NCBI GenBank assembly: GCA_017543285.1
Contig: JAFYGK010000030.1
Coordinates: 1-64,000 of the forward strand
Source of the DNA: Clostridia bacterium
GTDB lineage: Bacteria > Bacillota > Clostridia > Oscillospirales > Acutalibacteraceae
Direction of reading: 5' to 3'
Length of the DNA: 64,000 nt
The translations under genes were made by a program, and so were the position numbers. The notes beneath the pieces are model-generated. The model was not told where the DNA came from. It did no database searches and saw only the letters and a list, made by a program, of their open reading frames with translations. Positions 16,748 through 25,555 of the stretch are shown here, piece by piece; position 1 is the stretch's first letter; each line of letters opens with the position of its first letter.

Positions 16748-18061
16748 ATGCTTGCGTTTGAAAGATATTTAAAAAATGAGCTTTGCTGCGCATATTATAC
16801 ATTGGGCTGCAAGGTAAACCAATATGAAACAGAGGTTATGCAGGAGCGTCTTGCCGAGGCGGGAATTGCGAAATGCGCCGAAGCAGAACCGGATATTATA
16901 ATAATAAACTCATGCACCGTAACCGGCGAGAGCGACAACAAGACGAGGAAGCTGCTGCGCAGGCTGCGACGCGAACATCAGAACGCTATAATAGTTCTGA
17001 CCGGCTGCTATGCACAGGTTTGCGCTCGGAAAGAGCTGCCGGCCGAAGCGGATATTATTGTGGGCACAAAAAACCGTCATCAGATGGTTTCCGTCCTTGA
17101 GGAATATTTTAAAAACGGAAAAAGAATAGTCCTTGCCGATGACTTTGAAAAAGGAGAGGGCTTCGACAGCCGCGTCATCAATCATTTTGACGAGCATACG
17201 AGGGCCTTTGTCAAGATAGAGGACGGCTGCACAAATTATTGCGCATACTGCATTATCCCGCGCGCGAGAGGACCGGTGCGCTCCAAGCCGCTTGACGTTC
17301 TGAAGGAGGAACTGTGTCGCCTTGCCGAGAACGGATATAAAGAGGTGGTTCTTGTCGGAATCAACCTCACGGCGTACGGCAGAGATACGGGCGACAGTTT
17401 TTTTGACGCGGTCAAGACCGCGTGTGAAACGAATGGCATAGAGAGGGTTCGGCTCGGCTCGCTTGAGCCGGATACAATGGATGAACAGATGATAAGAGGC
17501 CTCTCGACCCTGAAAAAGCTTTGTCCGCAGTTTCATCTTTCGCTTCAGAGCGGCTGCGATGAAATTCTGAAAAAAATGAACAGGCATTATGATTGCGGAG
17601 AATACACAAGGATTGTGGATTGTCTGCGCAAATACTTTGACAACCCTGCCATAACAACAGATATTATGGTGGGATTTCCCGGAGAGAACGATGAGCTGTT
17701 CGAACAGACCCTTCGCTTTGTAAAAAAAATCGGATTTGCGAGGGTGCACGCTTTTTCATATTCGAGGAGGCCGGAAACAAAAGCCGACCTCATGCCGGAT
17801 CAGGTTGACAGGGCAACTAAAAACCGCCGCAATCACGAGCTGCAGCAGGCGGCGTCAGACAGCGCGGAGCAATATATGAAGGGGTTTGTCGGCACGATAA
17901 AAAGCGTCCTGTTCGAGGAGAACAGGAATGGCTTTGCCAGAGGATATACTCCGGAATACGTTGAGGTCTTTGTCAAAACTGACGAGCAGCTTTCCGATGA
18001 AATCCGTGATGTGATTATTACAGCCGCAGAAAAAGAGCGATGCATAGGGGAGCTGGCTTGA
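16748..18061 (+). CDS. mtaB: tRNA (t6A37) methylthiotransferase MtaB
   Basis: This 437-residue radical-SAM enzyme converts t6A37 of ANN-decoding tRNAs to ms2t6A. The N-terminal MTTase domain has cluster cysteines C21, C56 and C87. The radical-SAM core has C161-x3-C165-x2-C168 (CTNYCAYC), and a TRAM-like region ends the protein. The YTLGCKVNQYET opening is MtaB/YqeV-specific and separates it from MiaB and RimO. GGAG is 6 bases before the ATG. A TATAAT with extended TGA at 16668-16673 may give it its own promoter. Confidence 0.95.
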   Translation: MLAFERYLKNELCCAYYTLGCKVNQYETEVMQERLAEAGIAKCAEAEPDIIIINSCTVTGESDNKTRKLLRRLRREHQNAIIVLTGCYAQVCARKELPAEADIIVGTKNRHQMVSVLEEYFKNGKRIVLADDFEKGEGFDSRVINHFDEHTRAFVKIEDGCTNYCAYCIIPRARGPVRSKPLDVLKEELCRLAENGYKEVVLVGINLTAYGRDTGDSFFDAVKTACETNGIERVRLGSLEPDTMDEQMIRGLSTLKKLCPQFHLSLQSGCDEILKKMNRHYDCGEYTRIVDCLRKYFDNPAITTDIMVGFPGENDELFEQTLRFVKKIGFARVHAFSYSRRPETKADLMPDQVDRATKNRRNHELQQAASDSAEQYMKGFVGTIKSVLFEENRNGFARGYTPEYVEVFVKTDEQLSDEIRDVIITAAEKERCIGELA

Positions 18062-18096
18062 TAAACACAAAACGGTCATATCAGCCAAAACAAACA

Positions 18097-18126
18097 AAAA
18101 AGGATACCTTTTAAGGTATCCTTTTT
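18097..18126. terminator. Bidirectional terminator between mtaB and tRNA-Leu
   Basis: A 14-bp perfect stem (18097-18110 with 18113-18126) is flanked by A and T runs, so it works on both strands: downstream of mtaB (+) and downstream of tRNA-Leu (-). Confidence 0.9.
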
Positions 18127-18129
18127 CAA

Positions 18130-18213
18130 TGCGCCCGAGAGGACTTGAACCTCCACCGAGTTGCCCCGACTAGAACCTGAATCTAGCGCGTCTGCCTATT
18201 CCGCCACGAGCGC
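18130..18213 (-). tRNA. tRNA-Leu(CAG)
   Basis: An 84-base class II tRNA on the minus strand. Acceptor GCGCTCG pairs with CGGGCGC (one G-T). The anticodon loop TTCAGGT sits on a CTAGA/TCTAG stem, giving CAG. It has a long variable arm and a GAGG/CCTC-type T stem with TTCAAGT. The discriminator is A and CCA is not encoded. Confidence 0.95.
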
Positions 18214-18413
18214 ATTTATGAGTCCTCTGATTTTTACACGGCGAGGATAACCGAGGCGGAGCTTACTTTTCAGATATTATCTTACTGTTCGGCTTGATCC
18301 GCAGCATTTCGCAAAACCATTTATTCGCGACTTATATATAATAACAGAAACAGGGAGAAAAGTCAATAGCAAAGCGAAGTTTTTCTTCGCAAAGAGTCAA
18401 GAGGGAACTGCGC

Positions 18414-19331
18414 TTACTGTATCGCAGACCGGTCGTACGGCGTAAGCTGATAAACGAAATAATTCAGCCAATTGGTAAACAGAAGATTAGCATGGCTGCG
18501 CCACATAAACGGAGGTATCTTGTTGGGATCATTGTCTGGGAAATAATTGTACGGTATATTGGGATTGATCCCCTTTTTGACGTCACGCCAGTATTCCTTG
18601 GAAAGAGTGTCGCGATCATATTCGCTGTGACCGGTAACAAAAATCTGTCTTCCGTCCTTTGCCGCAACGATATATACTCCGGCCCGGCCCGATTCCGCGA
18701 GGATAATCAGCTTGTCATGCTTTATTATATCCTCACGGCGCACCTCGGTATAGCGGGAATGAGGAGCCGAAAAAACCTCGTCAAAGCCGCGCAGAATGGG
18801 GTGATAGGGCTCGAGAATGCGGTGCGTGTAGATTCCGGAAAGCTTGAAGGGCAGATCATACTTCGGCACGCCGAAATGATAATAAAGGCCTGCCTGCGCG
18901 CCCCAGCAGATGTGCAATGTGGAAAAGGCGTGGCTTTTTGACCATTCCATGATGCGGCAAAGCTCAGGCCAGTAATCGACGTCCTCGAAATCCAGCTGTT
19001 CGACAGGCGCTCCGGTTATTATCATTCCGTCATACTTATTGTCGCATACCTCGTCTATTGTTTTGTAGAAGGACAAAAGATGATCGGAGGGGGTATTCTT
19101 TGAAACGTGGCTGGCGGTCTGAAGGAGATCGACCTCAACCTGCAAAGATGTATTACTCAAAAGACGCAGCAGCTGAGTTTCCGTGTCGATCTTTGTCGGC
19201 ATGAGGTTGAGTATCAGTATATGAAGCGGCCTTATGTCCTGATGCAGGGCGCGCTCGTTAGTCATTACAAAAATGTTTTCCGACTCAAGAGTTTTAAGAG
19301 CCGGCAAAGTATCCGGAATTTTTATAGGCAT
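18414..19331 (-). CDS. metA: Homoserine O-acetyltransferase, MetA type
   Basis: This 305-residue cytosolic enzyme activates homoserine for methionine synthesis. Catalytic C142 (in ICWGAQAG), H235 and E237 (in GHSEYD) are exactly at the family positions. The specificity residue at 111 is Glu (GAPVEQLDF), the version known to accept acetyl-CoA; Gly at this site marks the succinyl-CoA enzymes such as E. coli MetA. The database name 'homoserine O-succinyltransferase' would therefore be misleading. The ATG at 19331 follows AAAGGAGG at a good spacing; a longer frame to 19415 runs through the promoter. Confidence 0.93.
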   Translation of the reverse strand: MPIKIPDTLPALKTLESENIFVMTNERALHQDIRPLHILILNLMPTKIDTETQLLRLLSNTSLQVEVDLLQTASHVSKNTPSDHLLSFYKTIDEVCDNKYDGMIITGAPVEQLDFEDVDYWPELCRIMEWSKSHAFSTLHICWGAQAGLYYHFGVPKYDLPFKLSGIYTHRILEPYHPILRGFDEVFSAPHSRYTEVRREDIIKHDKLIILAESGRAGVYIVAAKDGRQIFVTGHSEYDRDTLSKEYWRDVKKGINPNIPYNYFPDNDPNKIPPFMWRSHANLLFTNWLNYFVYQLTPYDRSAIQ

Positions 19332-19363
19332 GGACGAACCTCCTTTGAGGTAGATTATAGTAA

Positions 19364-19392
19364 AGTATAACAGAAATAAGCCCAAATTACAA
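19364..19392 (-). promoter_or_regulatory. Promoter of metA
   Basis: On the minus strand, TTGTAA (19392-19387), a 17-base spacer and TATACT (19369-19364) with extended TGT. Only about 25 bases lie between the expected start and the Shine-Dalgarno, so there is no room for a SAM riboswitch or T-box. Confidence 0.75.
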
Positions 19393-19433
19393 GAGCGAAG
19401 AATCATCTCTGCCAAAAAACAGAAAAAAATACA

Positions 19434-19477
19434 GTAAGAAAAAAAGCAGACGTTTGCCTGCTAGGGACAAACGTCTG
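19434..19477 (-). terminator. Terminator of the rplU-prp-rpmA operon
   Basis: On the minus strand, CAGACGTTTG and CAAACGTCTG (19477-19468 and 19456-19447) pair perfectly and are followed by a long T-rich tract. Confidence 0.88.
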
Positions 19478-19503
19478 ACGATTCATTTTAATATCCGTCC
19501 GGA

Positions 19504-19788
19504 TTACTGCTCTACAGCGTAAACGCAGACCCTCTTGCGATCCTTGCCGACGCGCTCAAACTTTACTTTGCCGTCGATTGTTGCAAACAGAGTGTCGTCG
19601 CTGCCCTTCTTGACGTTCTCGCCGGGATGAATGTGCGTACCTCTCTGGCGGACAAGAATATTTCCTGCAAGGACAAACTGACCGTCAGCGCGCTTAACGC
19701 CGAGTCTCTTGGATTCGGAATCACGGCCGTTCTTTGTAGAACCGACGCCCTTCTTATGAGCAAATAACTGAATATTTATATTTAACAT
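19504..19788 (-). CDS. rpmA: 50S ribosomal protein L27 precursor
   Basis: This 94-residue ribosomal protein lies next to the peptidyl-transferase centre. It begins with the Firmicutes-type extension MLNINIQLF followed by AHKKG, the sequence cut by Prp after F9 to expose the functional N-terminus. The rest is a standard L27. The gene overlaps the end of prp by 7 bases. Confidence 0.97.
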   Translation of the reverse strand: MLNINIQLFAHKKGVGSTKNGRDSESKRLGVKRADGQFVLAGNILVRQRGTHIHPGENVKKGSDDTLFATIDGKVKFERVGKDRKRVCVYAVEQ

Positions 19789-20108
19789 TGTTTTACCTCC
19801 GTATTTTCAAGTTTTACGTTATCCGGATACTGAGATCCGAGCTGTTCGAGATGTATATACAGACCCTTCATTACAGTCTGAGCTGCGGCGTTTGCGGTTG
19901 TCGGGATCAGAAATTTCATATAGCCTTCGTCGATTCTGATCGAAGAGTCAAGATGAAGAATATCGGTCAGCGTGTTAACCGTCATATACGCGCAGGAGGA
20001 AACTGCGGCGCATATAATGTCTTCACCCGATTCGGCAGAGCCGGAATGACCGGAAATCTCAAATCCTACCAGCAGATCACCCGATCTGAACGCCCTTGCG
20101 GTAATCAT
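19782..20108 (-). CDS. prp: Ribosomal-processing cysteine protease Prp
   Basis: This 108-residue protease removes the N-terminal extension of L27. Catalytic H21 (GHSG) and C33 (in [10 protein letters not shown]), with D30, match the family pattern. It sits between rplU and rpmA, the conserved order in Firmicutes, with a 3-base gap to rplU and an overlap with rpmA. Confidence 0.94.
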   Translation of the reverse strand: MITARAFRSGDLLVGFEISGHSGSAESGEDIICAAVSSCAYMTVNTLTDILHLDSSIRIDEGYMKFLIPTTANAAAQTVMKGLYIHLEQLGSQYPDNVKLENTEVKQC

Positions 20109-20111
20109 TTC

Positions 20112-20423
20112 TTAACCGACGATACCGGTGATCTCGACCTTGGAATAGGGCTGTCTGTGACCCAGCTTTCTCTTGCTGGACTTCTTGGGACGGTAGGTAA
20201 AAACAACTACCTTCTTGGCCTTTGCATTTCTGAGAACCTTGCCTTCGACCTTTGCACCTGTGACATAGGGAGCGCCGACTGTGAGGGAATCCTCTTCGCC
20301 AACCGCGATGACCTTATCAAAGGTTACACTTTCGTCAACATCAACGCCGAGCTTTTCGACAAAAATAACGTCGCCGTTTTCGACCTTATACTGCTTTCCG
20401 CCTGTTTCAATGATTGCGTACAT
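20112..20423 (-). CDS. rplU: 50S ribosomal protein L21
   Basis: This 103-residue protein starts [14 protein letters not shown], the canonical L21 opening, so the ATG at 20423 is used and the frame upstream to 20498 is discarded as leader. L21 is a beta-barrel protein binding 23S rRNA. It is the first gene of the operon with prp and rpmA. Confidence 0.97.
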   Translation of the reverse strand: MYAIIETGGKQYKVENGDVIFVEKLGVDVDESVTFDKVIAVGEEDSLTVGAPYVTGAKVEGKVLRNAKAKKVVVFTYRPKKSSKRKLGHRQPYSKVEITGIVG

Positions 20424-20530
20424 TAAAAATACCTTTACTTTCTTTAGACTCGCTATCCCGGGCGCGACGCGGATTATGCCATAAAACATGATAATCACGT
20501 CAACTTAAAAAAGCCCTTCATATGCGGCTT
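20424..20530 (-). ncRNA. Putative L21 autoregulatory leader RNA
   Basis: About 105 bases of leader separate the promoter from rplU. It holds a GC-rich block (GCGTCGCGCCCGGGATAGCG) followed by AGTAAAGG before the start. Firmicutes rplU operons carry an L21 leader with which L21 is thought to repress its own mRNA. Position and length fit; the covariance match could not be run. Confidence 0.5.
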
Positions 20531-20534
20531 AAAT

Positions 20535-20563
20535 ATTTTAACACATAGACAGTGGATTGTCAA
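20535..20563 (-). promoter_or_regulatory. Promoter of the rplU operon
   Basis: On the minus strand, perfect TTGACA (20563-20558), a 17-base spacer and TAAAAT (20540-20535) with extended TGT. Confidence 0.85.
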
Positions 20564-20639
20564 TGTTTATTTGCAAATTTTACTGTTTTGAATTTTTCTG
20601 TTTGCATTGAGTCCCGATCGCAGGATACATACAATCAGA

Positions 20640-20680
20640 GCAATATAAATTGCAGCGCGCCTGAAACGGGGCGCGCTGCA
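20640..20680 (-). terminator. Terminator of the M23 peptidase gene
   Basis: An 11-bp GC-rich stem (20651-20661 with 20670-20680), read on the minus strand, is followed by AATTTATATTG. The stem is strong, the T tract modest. Confidence 0.6.
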
Positions 20681-20705
20681 AAAATGAAAGAAATATGTAT
20701 AGTCA

Positions 20706-21986
20706 CTACTTGTTGAGATAATTGAGAGGATTTTTGTATGAACCGTTGATTCTTATCTCGAAGTGGCAATGAGGTCCGGTTGAGTTGCCGGTCGAGCCTG
20801 CCTTGGCAATCTGCTGTCCCTTTGAGACCTTCTGACCGACCTTGACGAGGATCGAGCTGTTATGTCCGTAAAGTGTGGAATAGCCGCCTTCATGCTCTAT
20901 AATAACAGCATAACCGTATCCGCCATACCAACCGGCTTTTGTCACGACGCCTCCGTCGGAAGCGACAACAGCGGTTCCTTTGGGAACACCGATATCAAGA
21001 CCGGTATGAAATTGTCCGCCCTGGAAGCTCCTGTAGCCGAAACGGCTTGTGATTGTGCCGCCCTTGACAGGCCATCCGAAGCGGCCTGTGGAGATACCGG
21101 CTCCGGCGCCTCCCGAAAGCGAAATCTTTGTACCGACAAGAACCTCTTTGGTTACCGGGTTCTTGGTGACGGTTTCGCTGATGATTTCTCTTGAAACCTG
21201 TTTGCCGTCGATAAGGACGATTTCCTCAACCATTTCCTTTTCGCCGTTTACACCTTCAACCTTAACCTTGGTAACGCCGATGTCGAGAGATTTATCTTTA
21301 ATGCTTTTTGTTTCGTATGGGATTGCTTGCGTTGAGGTGAGCTGCAGAGTCTCTCTTACCGCAAGTAGAGGAGTGCTGTCATTCTTTTCCGGTTCATCCT
21401 GCGAATCGGCAGCTGCCGCGTTCTCATCGGCAATTTCGATCTTTTCTTTTATCTCGTCAACGTCATCCATCTGGCTGGTTGCGTAAAGACCGAATTTGAC
21501 GTCTACGGGATTAACAAATTCAACAGTGGAATCAGGCGTTGTCTGACTGTCCTCGAGGATCCCGTCCAGCATGAGCTGAAGCTCGCCCGCGGATGATGTT
21601 GCGGCGATAAACTCACCGTCAATATAAAGACCGCTGCCCTGCTCGACAATACCCTTTGCAGAATCGAGAAGCTGATCGGAGATCGTACCCTCGCTGCTGC
21701 TTACGGCTACAGTGGAATAGGTAGCTGAATCGATGGACTGAGGAACGGCGCCATCGCTGAAATACTGTGTGGAATCTGATTTGGTAACATTGTATTCGAT
21801 GCCCGTCCAATGATTGACAACAAGCACAAAGGCTGCTGCGGCAAATACAGGCGCCGTATAGTTAAGGATCGTTTTAACTACTGTGCGCTTTTTCCTGGAG
21901 CGGGCTGCATAATATTCAAGAACGCTGTAACTGTCATCACCGGCACGGCAAACATCCCATTGGTACTGTTCCGGCTTGGACGTCAT
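20706..21986 (-). CDS. Membrane-anchored M23 murein endopeptidase with G5 domain
   Basis: This 426-residue protein has a cytoplasmic N-terminus and one transmembrane helix (about 45-62), then a low-complexity region, a G5 domain (about 235-310, VTKVKVEGVNGEK to LVGTKISL) and a C-terminal LytM/M23 domain. The zinc and catalytic residues are H327, D331 (HTGLDIG), H375 (LYGH), H406 and H408 (GPHCHF), so it should be active. It would cut peptide cross-links; sporulation SpoIIQ-like or general wall growth roles are both possible. It is monocistronic. Confidence 0.9.
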   Translation of the reverse strand: MTSKPEQYQWDVCRAGDDSYSVLEYYAARSRKKRTVVKTILNYTAPVFAAAAFVLVVNHWTGIEYNVTKSDSTQYFSDGAVPQSIDSATYSTVAVSSSEGTISDQLLDSAKGIVEQGSGLYIDGEFIAATSSAGELQLMLDGILEDSQTTPDSTVEFVNPVDVKFGLYATSQMDDVDEIKEKIEIADENAAAADSQDEPEKNDSTPLLAVRETLQLTSTQAIPYETKSIKDKSLDIGVTKVKVEGVNGEKEMVEEIVLIDGKQVSREIISETVTKNPVTKEVLVGTKISLSGGAGAGISTGRFGWPVKGGTITSRFGYRSFQGGQFHTGLDIGVPKGTAVVASDGGVVTKAGWYGGYGYAVIIEHEGGYSTLYGHNSSILVKVGQKVSKGQQIAKAGSTGNSTGPHCHFEIRINGSYKNPLNYLNK

Positions 21987-22089
21987 TATGCTTCATCCCC
22001 TTTCATCCTGTCGAAAATTTTTGGCAAACAAAGTAACGCTGATGATTACATGTTAAAAAGGTTTTTCACTCGGAAAATGCAGTTCAGTT

Positions 22090-22112
22090 AAAAGTTACAA
22101 TCTGTTACTTTT
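22090..22112. repeat. Imperfect palindrome just downstream of the M23 promoter
   Basis: AAAAGTTACA (22090-22099) and TGTTACTTTT (22103-22112) match as inverted arms in 9 of 10 positions. It sits directly downstream of the leftward -10 box, where an operator would act. Confidence 0.4.
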
Positions 22113-22116
22113 TTAT

Positions 22117-22144
22117 ATTATAACGCATTTTCAGATTATTGCAA
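22117..22144 (-). promoter_or_regulatory. Promoter of the M23 peptidase gene
   Basis: On the minus strand, TTGCAA (22144-22139), a 16-base spacer and perfect TATAAT (22122-22117). The leader is about 120 bases. The AT-rich stretch 22145-22460 beyond it holds no gene or RNA motif I recognise. Confidence 0.6.
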
Positions 22145-22462
22145 CCCTTTTTAAGAAGTTTGAAGATTTTGTACATAGAAATTTTACATTTTACCGTCTG
22201 TATAAATCGAAAAAAGGAATTTATTAGCAGAATAATTGTAAAGTTTTGTCAGAAGTCTGCTTATTTTGCGTATCAGAACCGCCTTTTGGTCTATATGATG
22301 TGTTTTTATTAATAATTCTTATTGCAGATCTTTTGCAAATATTCTGCCGTTTTTTATTTTTTCGTCAGGGTCTGCACAAAACAGTTCGGCGCCCGAGGAG
22401 TTGGGTATCAGACGGGGATTATACAATTTGTTAAATAATTGTCAAAATGAGCTGTTGACCTA

Positions 22463-22491
22463 TTGACATTTTAACGCATACGATGTATTAT
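22463..22491 (+). promoter_or_regulatory. Promoter of the FMN riboswitch-ribU unit
   Basis: TTGACA (22463-22468), a 17-base spacer and TATTAT (22486-22491). Transcription would begin just before the riboswitch aptamer. Confidence 0.82.
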
Positions 22492-22501
22492 GTCAGTGCT
22501 G

Positions 22502-22636
22502 ATAAGCTTCAGGGCGAGGTGCAATTCCTCACCGGCGGTATTTCCGGCCTTTGCCGGATGAGCCCGCGAGCAGTTTTCTGCCGATACGGTGAAATCCCGT
22601 AGCCGACGGTCACAGTCCGGATGGAAGAAGCGGCGT
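22502..22636 (+). ncRNA. FMN riboswitch (RFN element)
   Basis: The conserved RFN landmarks occur in order: CTTCAGGGCGAGGTGCAAT, CCTCACCGGCGGT, AGCCCGCGAGC, GGTGAAATCCCGTAGCCGAC and CAGTCCGGATGGAAGAAG. It senses FMN and is followed directly by an intrinsic terminator and ribU, so FMN is expected to stop transcription of the riboflavin transporter gene. Confidence 0.97.
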
Positions 22637-22650
22637 ATTTGTTGCGTTTC

Positions 22651-22686
22651 AAGCCCGTAGCTTTTGCTGCGGGCTTTGTTTTTTCT
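22651..22686 (+). terminator. Riboswitch-controlled terminator
   Basis: AAGCCCGTAGC (22651-22661) pairs with GCTGCGGGCTT (22666-22676, one G-T) on a TTTT loop, followed by TGTTTTTTT. This is the expression platform of the FMN riboswitch. Confidence 0.9.
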
Positions 22687-22760
22687 CAAGGCTTTTCAGC
22701 TCCTGCCTTCGCAAAAACCTACAAGCACAGGCATAAATACTCTTAGGGAGCGTGTTTTAA

Positions 22761-23306
22761 ATGAACAAAAGCGTACTCAAAATGACTCAGATTGCCATGC
22801 TCGCGGCTTTGTCGCTGGTACTTGTAACATTCGTACATTTCCCCATATTTCCGACGGCGCCCTTTCTCGAATATGACATGGCGGATGTCCCGGTGCTGAT
22901 CGGCGGATTCCTGCTTGGCCCCATAGAGGGACTTGCCATCCTTCTCGTTGTTTCTGTCTATCAGGCGTTTGCGCTGGGAGGAAACGGCTGGGTCGGTCTG
23001 GTCATGCATTTTGTCGCGTCCGGCTTACTGGTCGTAATATCCGCAGTAATTTTCAGGTGGAAAAAGACCGTTGCTTCTATGATAATCGGACTTATTCTCG
23101 GCTGTATAGCGATGACCGCGGCGATGATACCCATGAATCTCACTCTGACGGTTTATTTTCTCGGAACTCCGAGGGAAGTTGTCGAGCAGATGATGCTGCC
23201 GGTGATCATCCCGTTCAACCTTATCAAGTCGTCCGCCAACTCCACTTTGGCCGCACTGGTTTATTTCCCACTCAAAAGGCTGGTCAAGCTCACCGAAAAG
23301 GCTTAG
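22761..23306 (+). CDS. ribU: Riboflavin ECF-transporter S component RibU
   Basis: This 181-residue protein has six hydrophobic helices typical of ECF S components. It binds riboflavin and works with the shared EcfA-EcfA'-EcfT energising module, which is not in this window. The FMN riboswitch directly upstream supports the substrate. GGGAGCG precedes the ATG. Confidence 0.93.
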   Translation: MNKSVLKMTQIAMLAALSLVLVTFVHFPIFPTAPFLEYDMADVPVLIGGFLLGPIEGLAILLVVSVYQAFALGGNGWVGLVMHFVASGLLVVISAVIFRWKKTVASMIIGLILGCIAMTAAMIPMNLTLTVYFLGTPREVVEQMMLPVIIPFNLIKSSANSTLAALVYFPLKRLVKLTEKA

Positions 23307-23351
23307 GCACAGCGGACATATTTCCGACACAGTCCATTCATTTTTAACAGG

Positions 23352-23380
23352 TTGCATTTATTGTATTTTTATATTATAAT
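23352..23380 (+). promoter_or_regulatory. Promoter of the DUF1858 gene
   Basis: TTGCAT (23352-23357), a 17-base spacer and perfect TATAAT (23375-23380). Confidence 0.75.
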
Positions 23381-23436
23381 GTATGCACACTTGAATGTGT
23401 AATATGTTGAAATTCCTTTTCAGGAGGTATAATAAA

Positions 23437-23640
23437 ATGGCTCAGATCACAAAAGACACTATTATCGGCGATATTCTCGATATGGACAGCACAACCGCTC
23501 CCTTCTTCTTTGAGATGGGAATGCACTGCCTCGGCTGCCCCGCTTCCAGAGGCGAATCGGTCGAGATGGCCTGCATGGTACACGGCGTCGATCCTGATGT
23601 TCTCGTTGAAAAGCTCAACGCTCATCTGGCTGCAAAGTAA
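23437..23640 (+). CDS. DUF1858 small redox-disulfide protein
   Basis: This 67-residue protein carries the DUF1858 signature: an N-terminal helix around D-M-D-S-T and a CLGCP motif (a CxxC pair) in HCLGCPASRGES. The domain is described as hybrid-cluster-protein-associated and is predicted to hold a redox disulfide. The ATG at 23437 follows CAGGAGG; an upstream in-frame start at 23395 would lie too near the promoter. The small size and strong signals suggest high expression. Confidence 0.88.
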   Translation: MAQITKDTIIGDILDMDSTTAPFFFEMGMHCLGCPASRGESVEMACMVHGVDPDVLVEKLNAHLAAK

Positions 23641-23739
23641 ATCTCTCAAATAATAATTGCGGCACATTGGCGCCATTGCTGTCATTGTGCCGTAATTTTT
23701 CATTTTTATGGGTTCATCAATAAAAAGGAGGCGGTTTAT

Positions 23740-24453
23740 ATGCGCGAATTTCCGTTTGCTCTTGACGCGAGGCTTCATGCTGCCGCGCAGATGATACGTC
23801 CGCAAAGCAGGGTCGTCGACGTGGGAACAGACCATGCATATCTGCCGGTGTGGCTGGTCAAGAGGGAGATTTGCCGCGAAGCCACCGGAGTCGATATAAA
23901 CGAAAAACCGCTCCAAAAGGCACGCCGGACGGTGGAAAAATACAGAGTGGAGGACAGGGTGCATCTCGTTTTGTCCGATGGGCTCAAAGGGGTTGCGCCT
24001 GACGGCTTTGACGACATTGTTATAGCCGGAATGGGCGGCGAAAGCATTGCGGACATAATCGAAAACGCCGAGTGGCTGAAAAATCCGCAGAAGCGCCTTA
24101 TATTGCAGCCCATGACGAATGCCCACCGACTGAGAAAATATCTTTACCGAAACGGCTTTGAGATAGAGCTGGAGCGTATAGTTGCCGACAAAAAACGTAT
24201 GTACACGGTAATGCTCGTCGGATTCAGCGGCGAAACGTTCGCCGAGCCGTCGATTGCCATGCAGTACGCAGGAGCCGCCGCAAAGGGCGACGGCAGCGAA
24301 TTGGCGCAGGCTTATCTCAAAAGACAGGCAAGGTCGCTCAGCGAGATAGCCGAAGGGCTGAAAAAAGCAGGAATTAAGCCGCAGGAGCAGAAAGAGTATA
24401 ACAAAGCGGCGGATGAGATTTTGAGGATGGCGGAGAAAATCAGCAAACAGTGA
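23740..24453 (+). CDS. trmK: tRNA (adenine(22)-N1)-methyltransferase TrmK
   Basis: This 237-residue class I methyltransferase makes m1A22 in tRNA. The SAM motif is VVDVGTDHAYLPV (26-38), and the catalytic-loop-like IAGMGGESI is near 90. A C-terminal coiled-coil region (about 190-237) is typical of TrmK/YqfN. AAAAAGGAGG precedes the ATG. In many Firmicutes trmK lies close to sigma-factor genes; here it converges with sigG. Confidence 0.92.
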   Translation: MREFPFALDARLHAAAQMIRPQSRVVDVGTDHAYLPVWLVKREICREATGVDINEKPLQKARRTVEKYRVEDRVHLVLSDGLKGVAPDGFDDIVIAGMGGESIADIIENAEWLKNPQKRLILQPMTNAHRLRKYLYRNGFEIELERIVADKKRMYTVMLVGFSGETFAEPSIAMQYAGAAAKGDGSELAQAYLKRQARSLSEIAEGLKKAGIKPQEQKEYNKAADEILRMAEKISKQ

Positions 24454-24639
24454 ATACGGAAGAACGGCGGCGTCTTCGTTGCTGACGGTTCAGGCTTTTT
24501 AAGAAGCCGCGCCGCACAGGGCTGCCGCATTTTTAGCCGATCCCTGAACGGTACGGCAGGGATCCTAAGATTTGCCGCAGCAATAAAAATTTCCGCGTAA
24601 GCGACCCTATAAATCCTATATCTGATTTCTGATAGTTTT

Positions 24640-24670
24640 AAAGCCGCAAAGCATTTCGCTTTGCGGCTTT
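24640..24670. terminator. Hairpin between trmK and sigG
   Basis: A perfect 13-bp stem (24640-24652 with 24658-24670) is rich in GC and bounded by AAA/TTT. It sits 3 bases after the sigG stop on the minus strand and can serve both converging genes, though neither side has a long T run. The stretch 24454-24639 shows nothing else. Confidence 0.6.
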
Positions 24671-24673
24671 GCT

Positions 24674-25444
24674 TCATATCCTGCTCTTGATTTTTTCAAT
24701 CGAGCTTTTCTCCAGTCTCGACACCTGCGCCTGCGATATGCCTATTTCGCGCGCGACCTCCATTTGCGTCTTGCCCTGAAAAAAACGCAGGTCCAGTATG
24801 CGCTTTTCCCTGCCGCTCAGATCGGCAAAGGCCTCCTTTATGGCTATTTCCTCCAGCCAGTCGCCGTCGTCGCTGCTGTCGCCTATCTGATCCATAACGT
24901 AAATCGTGTCGCCTCCGTCGGAGAAAACCGGCTCGTAGAGAGAAACCGGATCGACTATAGATTCAAGCGCCATGACGACCGATTCACGCGAAGCGCCCAG
25001 TCTTTGGGCTATCTGCTCGACGGTCGGCTCCTTTTGGTTTTGCGTTGTCAGCTCCTCCTTGATCTGCATGGCCTTGTATGCCAGGTCGCGCATGGAGCGG
25101 CTGACCCTTATTGAGTTGTTGTCGCGCAGATAACGCCTTATCTCGCCGATGATCATGGGGACCGCGTATGTGGAAAACCTCACCGGCTGGCCGGTGTCAA
25201 AGTTGTCTATTGCTTTTATCAGCCCTATTGTGCCCACCTGAAAGAGATCGTCCATCATTTCACCGCGCTGAGAGAATCGCTGTATCACACTGAGCACCAG
25301 ACGCAGATTGCCCGAAACAAGATTATCCCGAGCGCATTTATCTCCGTTCTGCGCCAATTTGAGAAGGCGCATTTTTTCTTTTTCGGGCAGCACCTTGAGC
25401 TTTGTCGTGTTTATCCCGCATATCTCCACCTTGTTATACTGCAT
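24674..25444 (-). CDS. sigG: Sporulation sigma factor SigG
   Basis: This 256-residue late forespore sigma factor has region 2 (VSGNLRLVLSVIQRF to TYAVPMIIGEIRRYL), region 3 and region 4 with a C-terminal HTH (QMEVAREIGISQAQVSRLEK). The N-terminal segment MQYNKVEICGINTTKLKVL is characteristic of SigG, and this residue range is where the anti-sigma factor contacts SigG/SigF. The ATG at 25444 follows GGAGGAAGG; the frame extends to 25498 without need. spoVT, classically a SigG target, lies about 0.8 kb to the right. Confidence 0.96.
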   Translation of the reverse strand: MQYNKVEICGINTTKLKVLPEKEKMRLLKLAQNGDKCARDNLVSGNLRLVLSVIQRFSQRGEMMDDLFQVGTIGLIKAIDNFDTGQPVRFSTYAVPMIIGEIRRYLRDNNSIRVSRSMRDLAYKAMQIKEELTTQNQKEPTVEQIAQRLGASRESVVMALESIVDPVSLYEPVFSDGGDTIYVMDQIGDSSDDGDWLEEIAIKEAFADLSGREKRILDLRFFQGKTQMEVAREIGISQAQVSRLEKSSIEKIKSRI

Positions 25445-25555
25445 ATACCTTCCTCCGAAAAGCTTCTGTAACAAGTATTGCCGCAAAAGGGCGGACAAAT
25501 GCGGAGGGAAAATATGGAGATTGCACTGACAAAACTGATCTTCAGATAATCTTAA

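Noticed and set aside
19332..19503. SAM riboswitch or T-box upstream of metA
   Set aside because: The promoter is close to the gene and the remaining leader of about 25 bases is too short. The stem at 19447-19477 is the rpmA terminator.
21987..22460. c-di-AMP (ydaO-type) riboswitch before the M23 peptidase
   Set aside because: Such riboswitches often precede wall hydrolase genes, but the conserved landmarks are absent from this AT-rich stretch.
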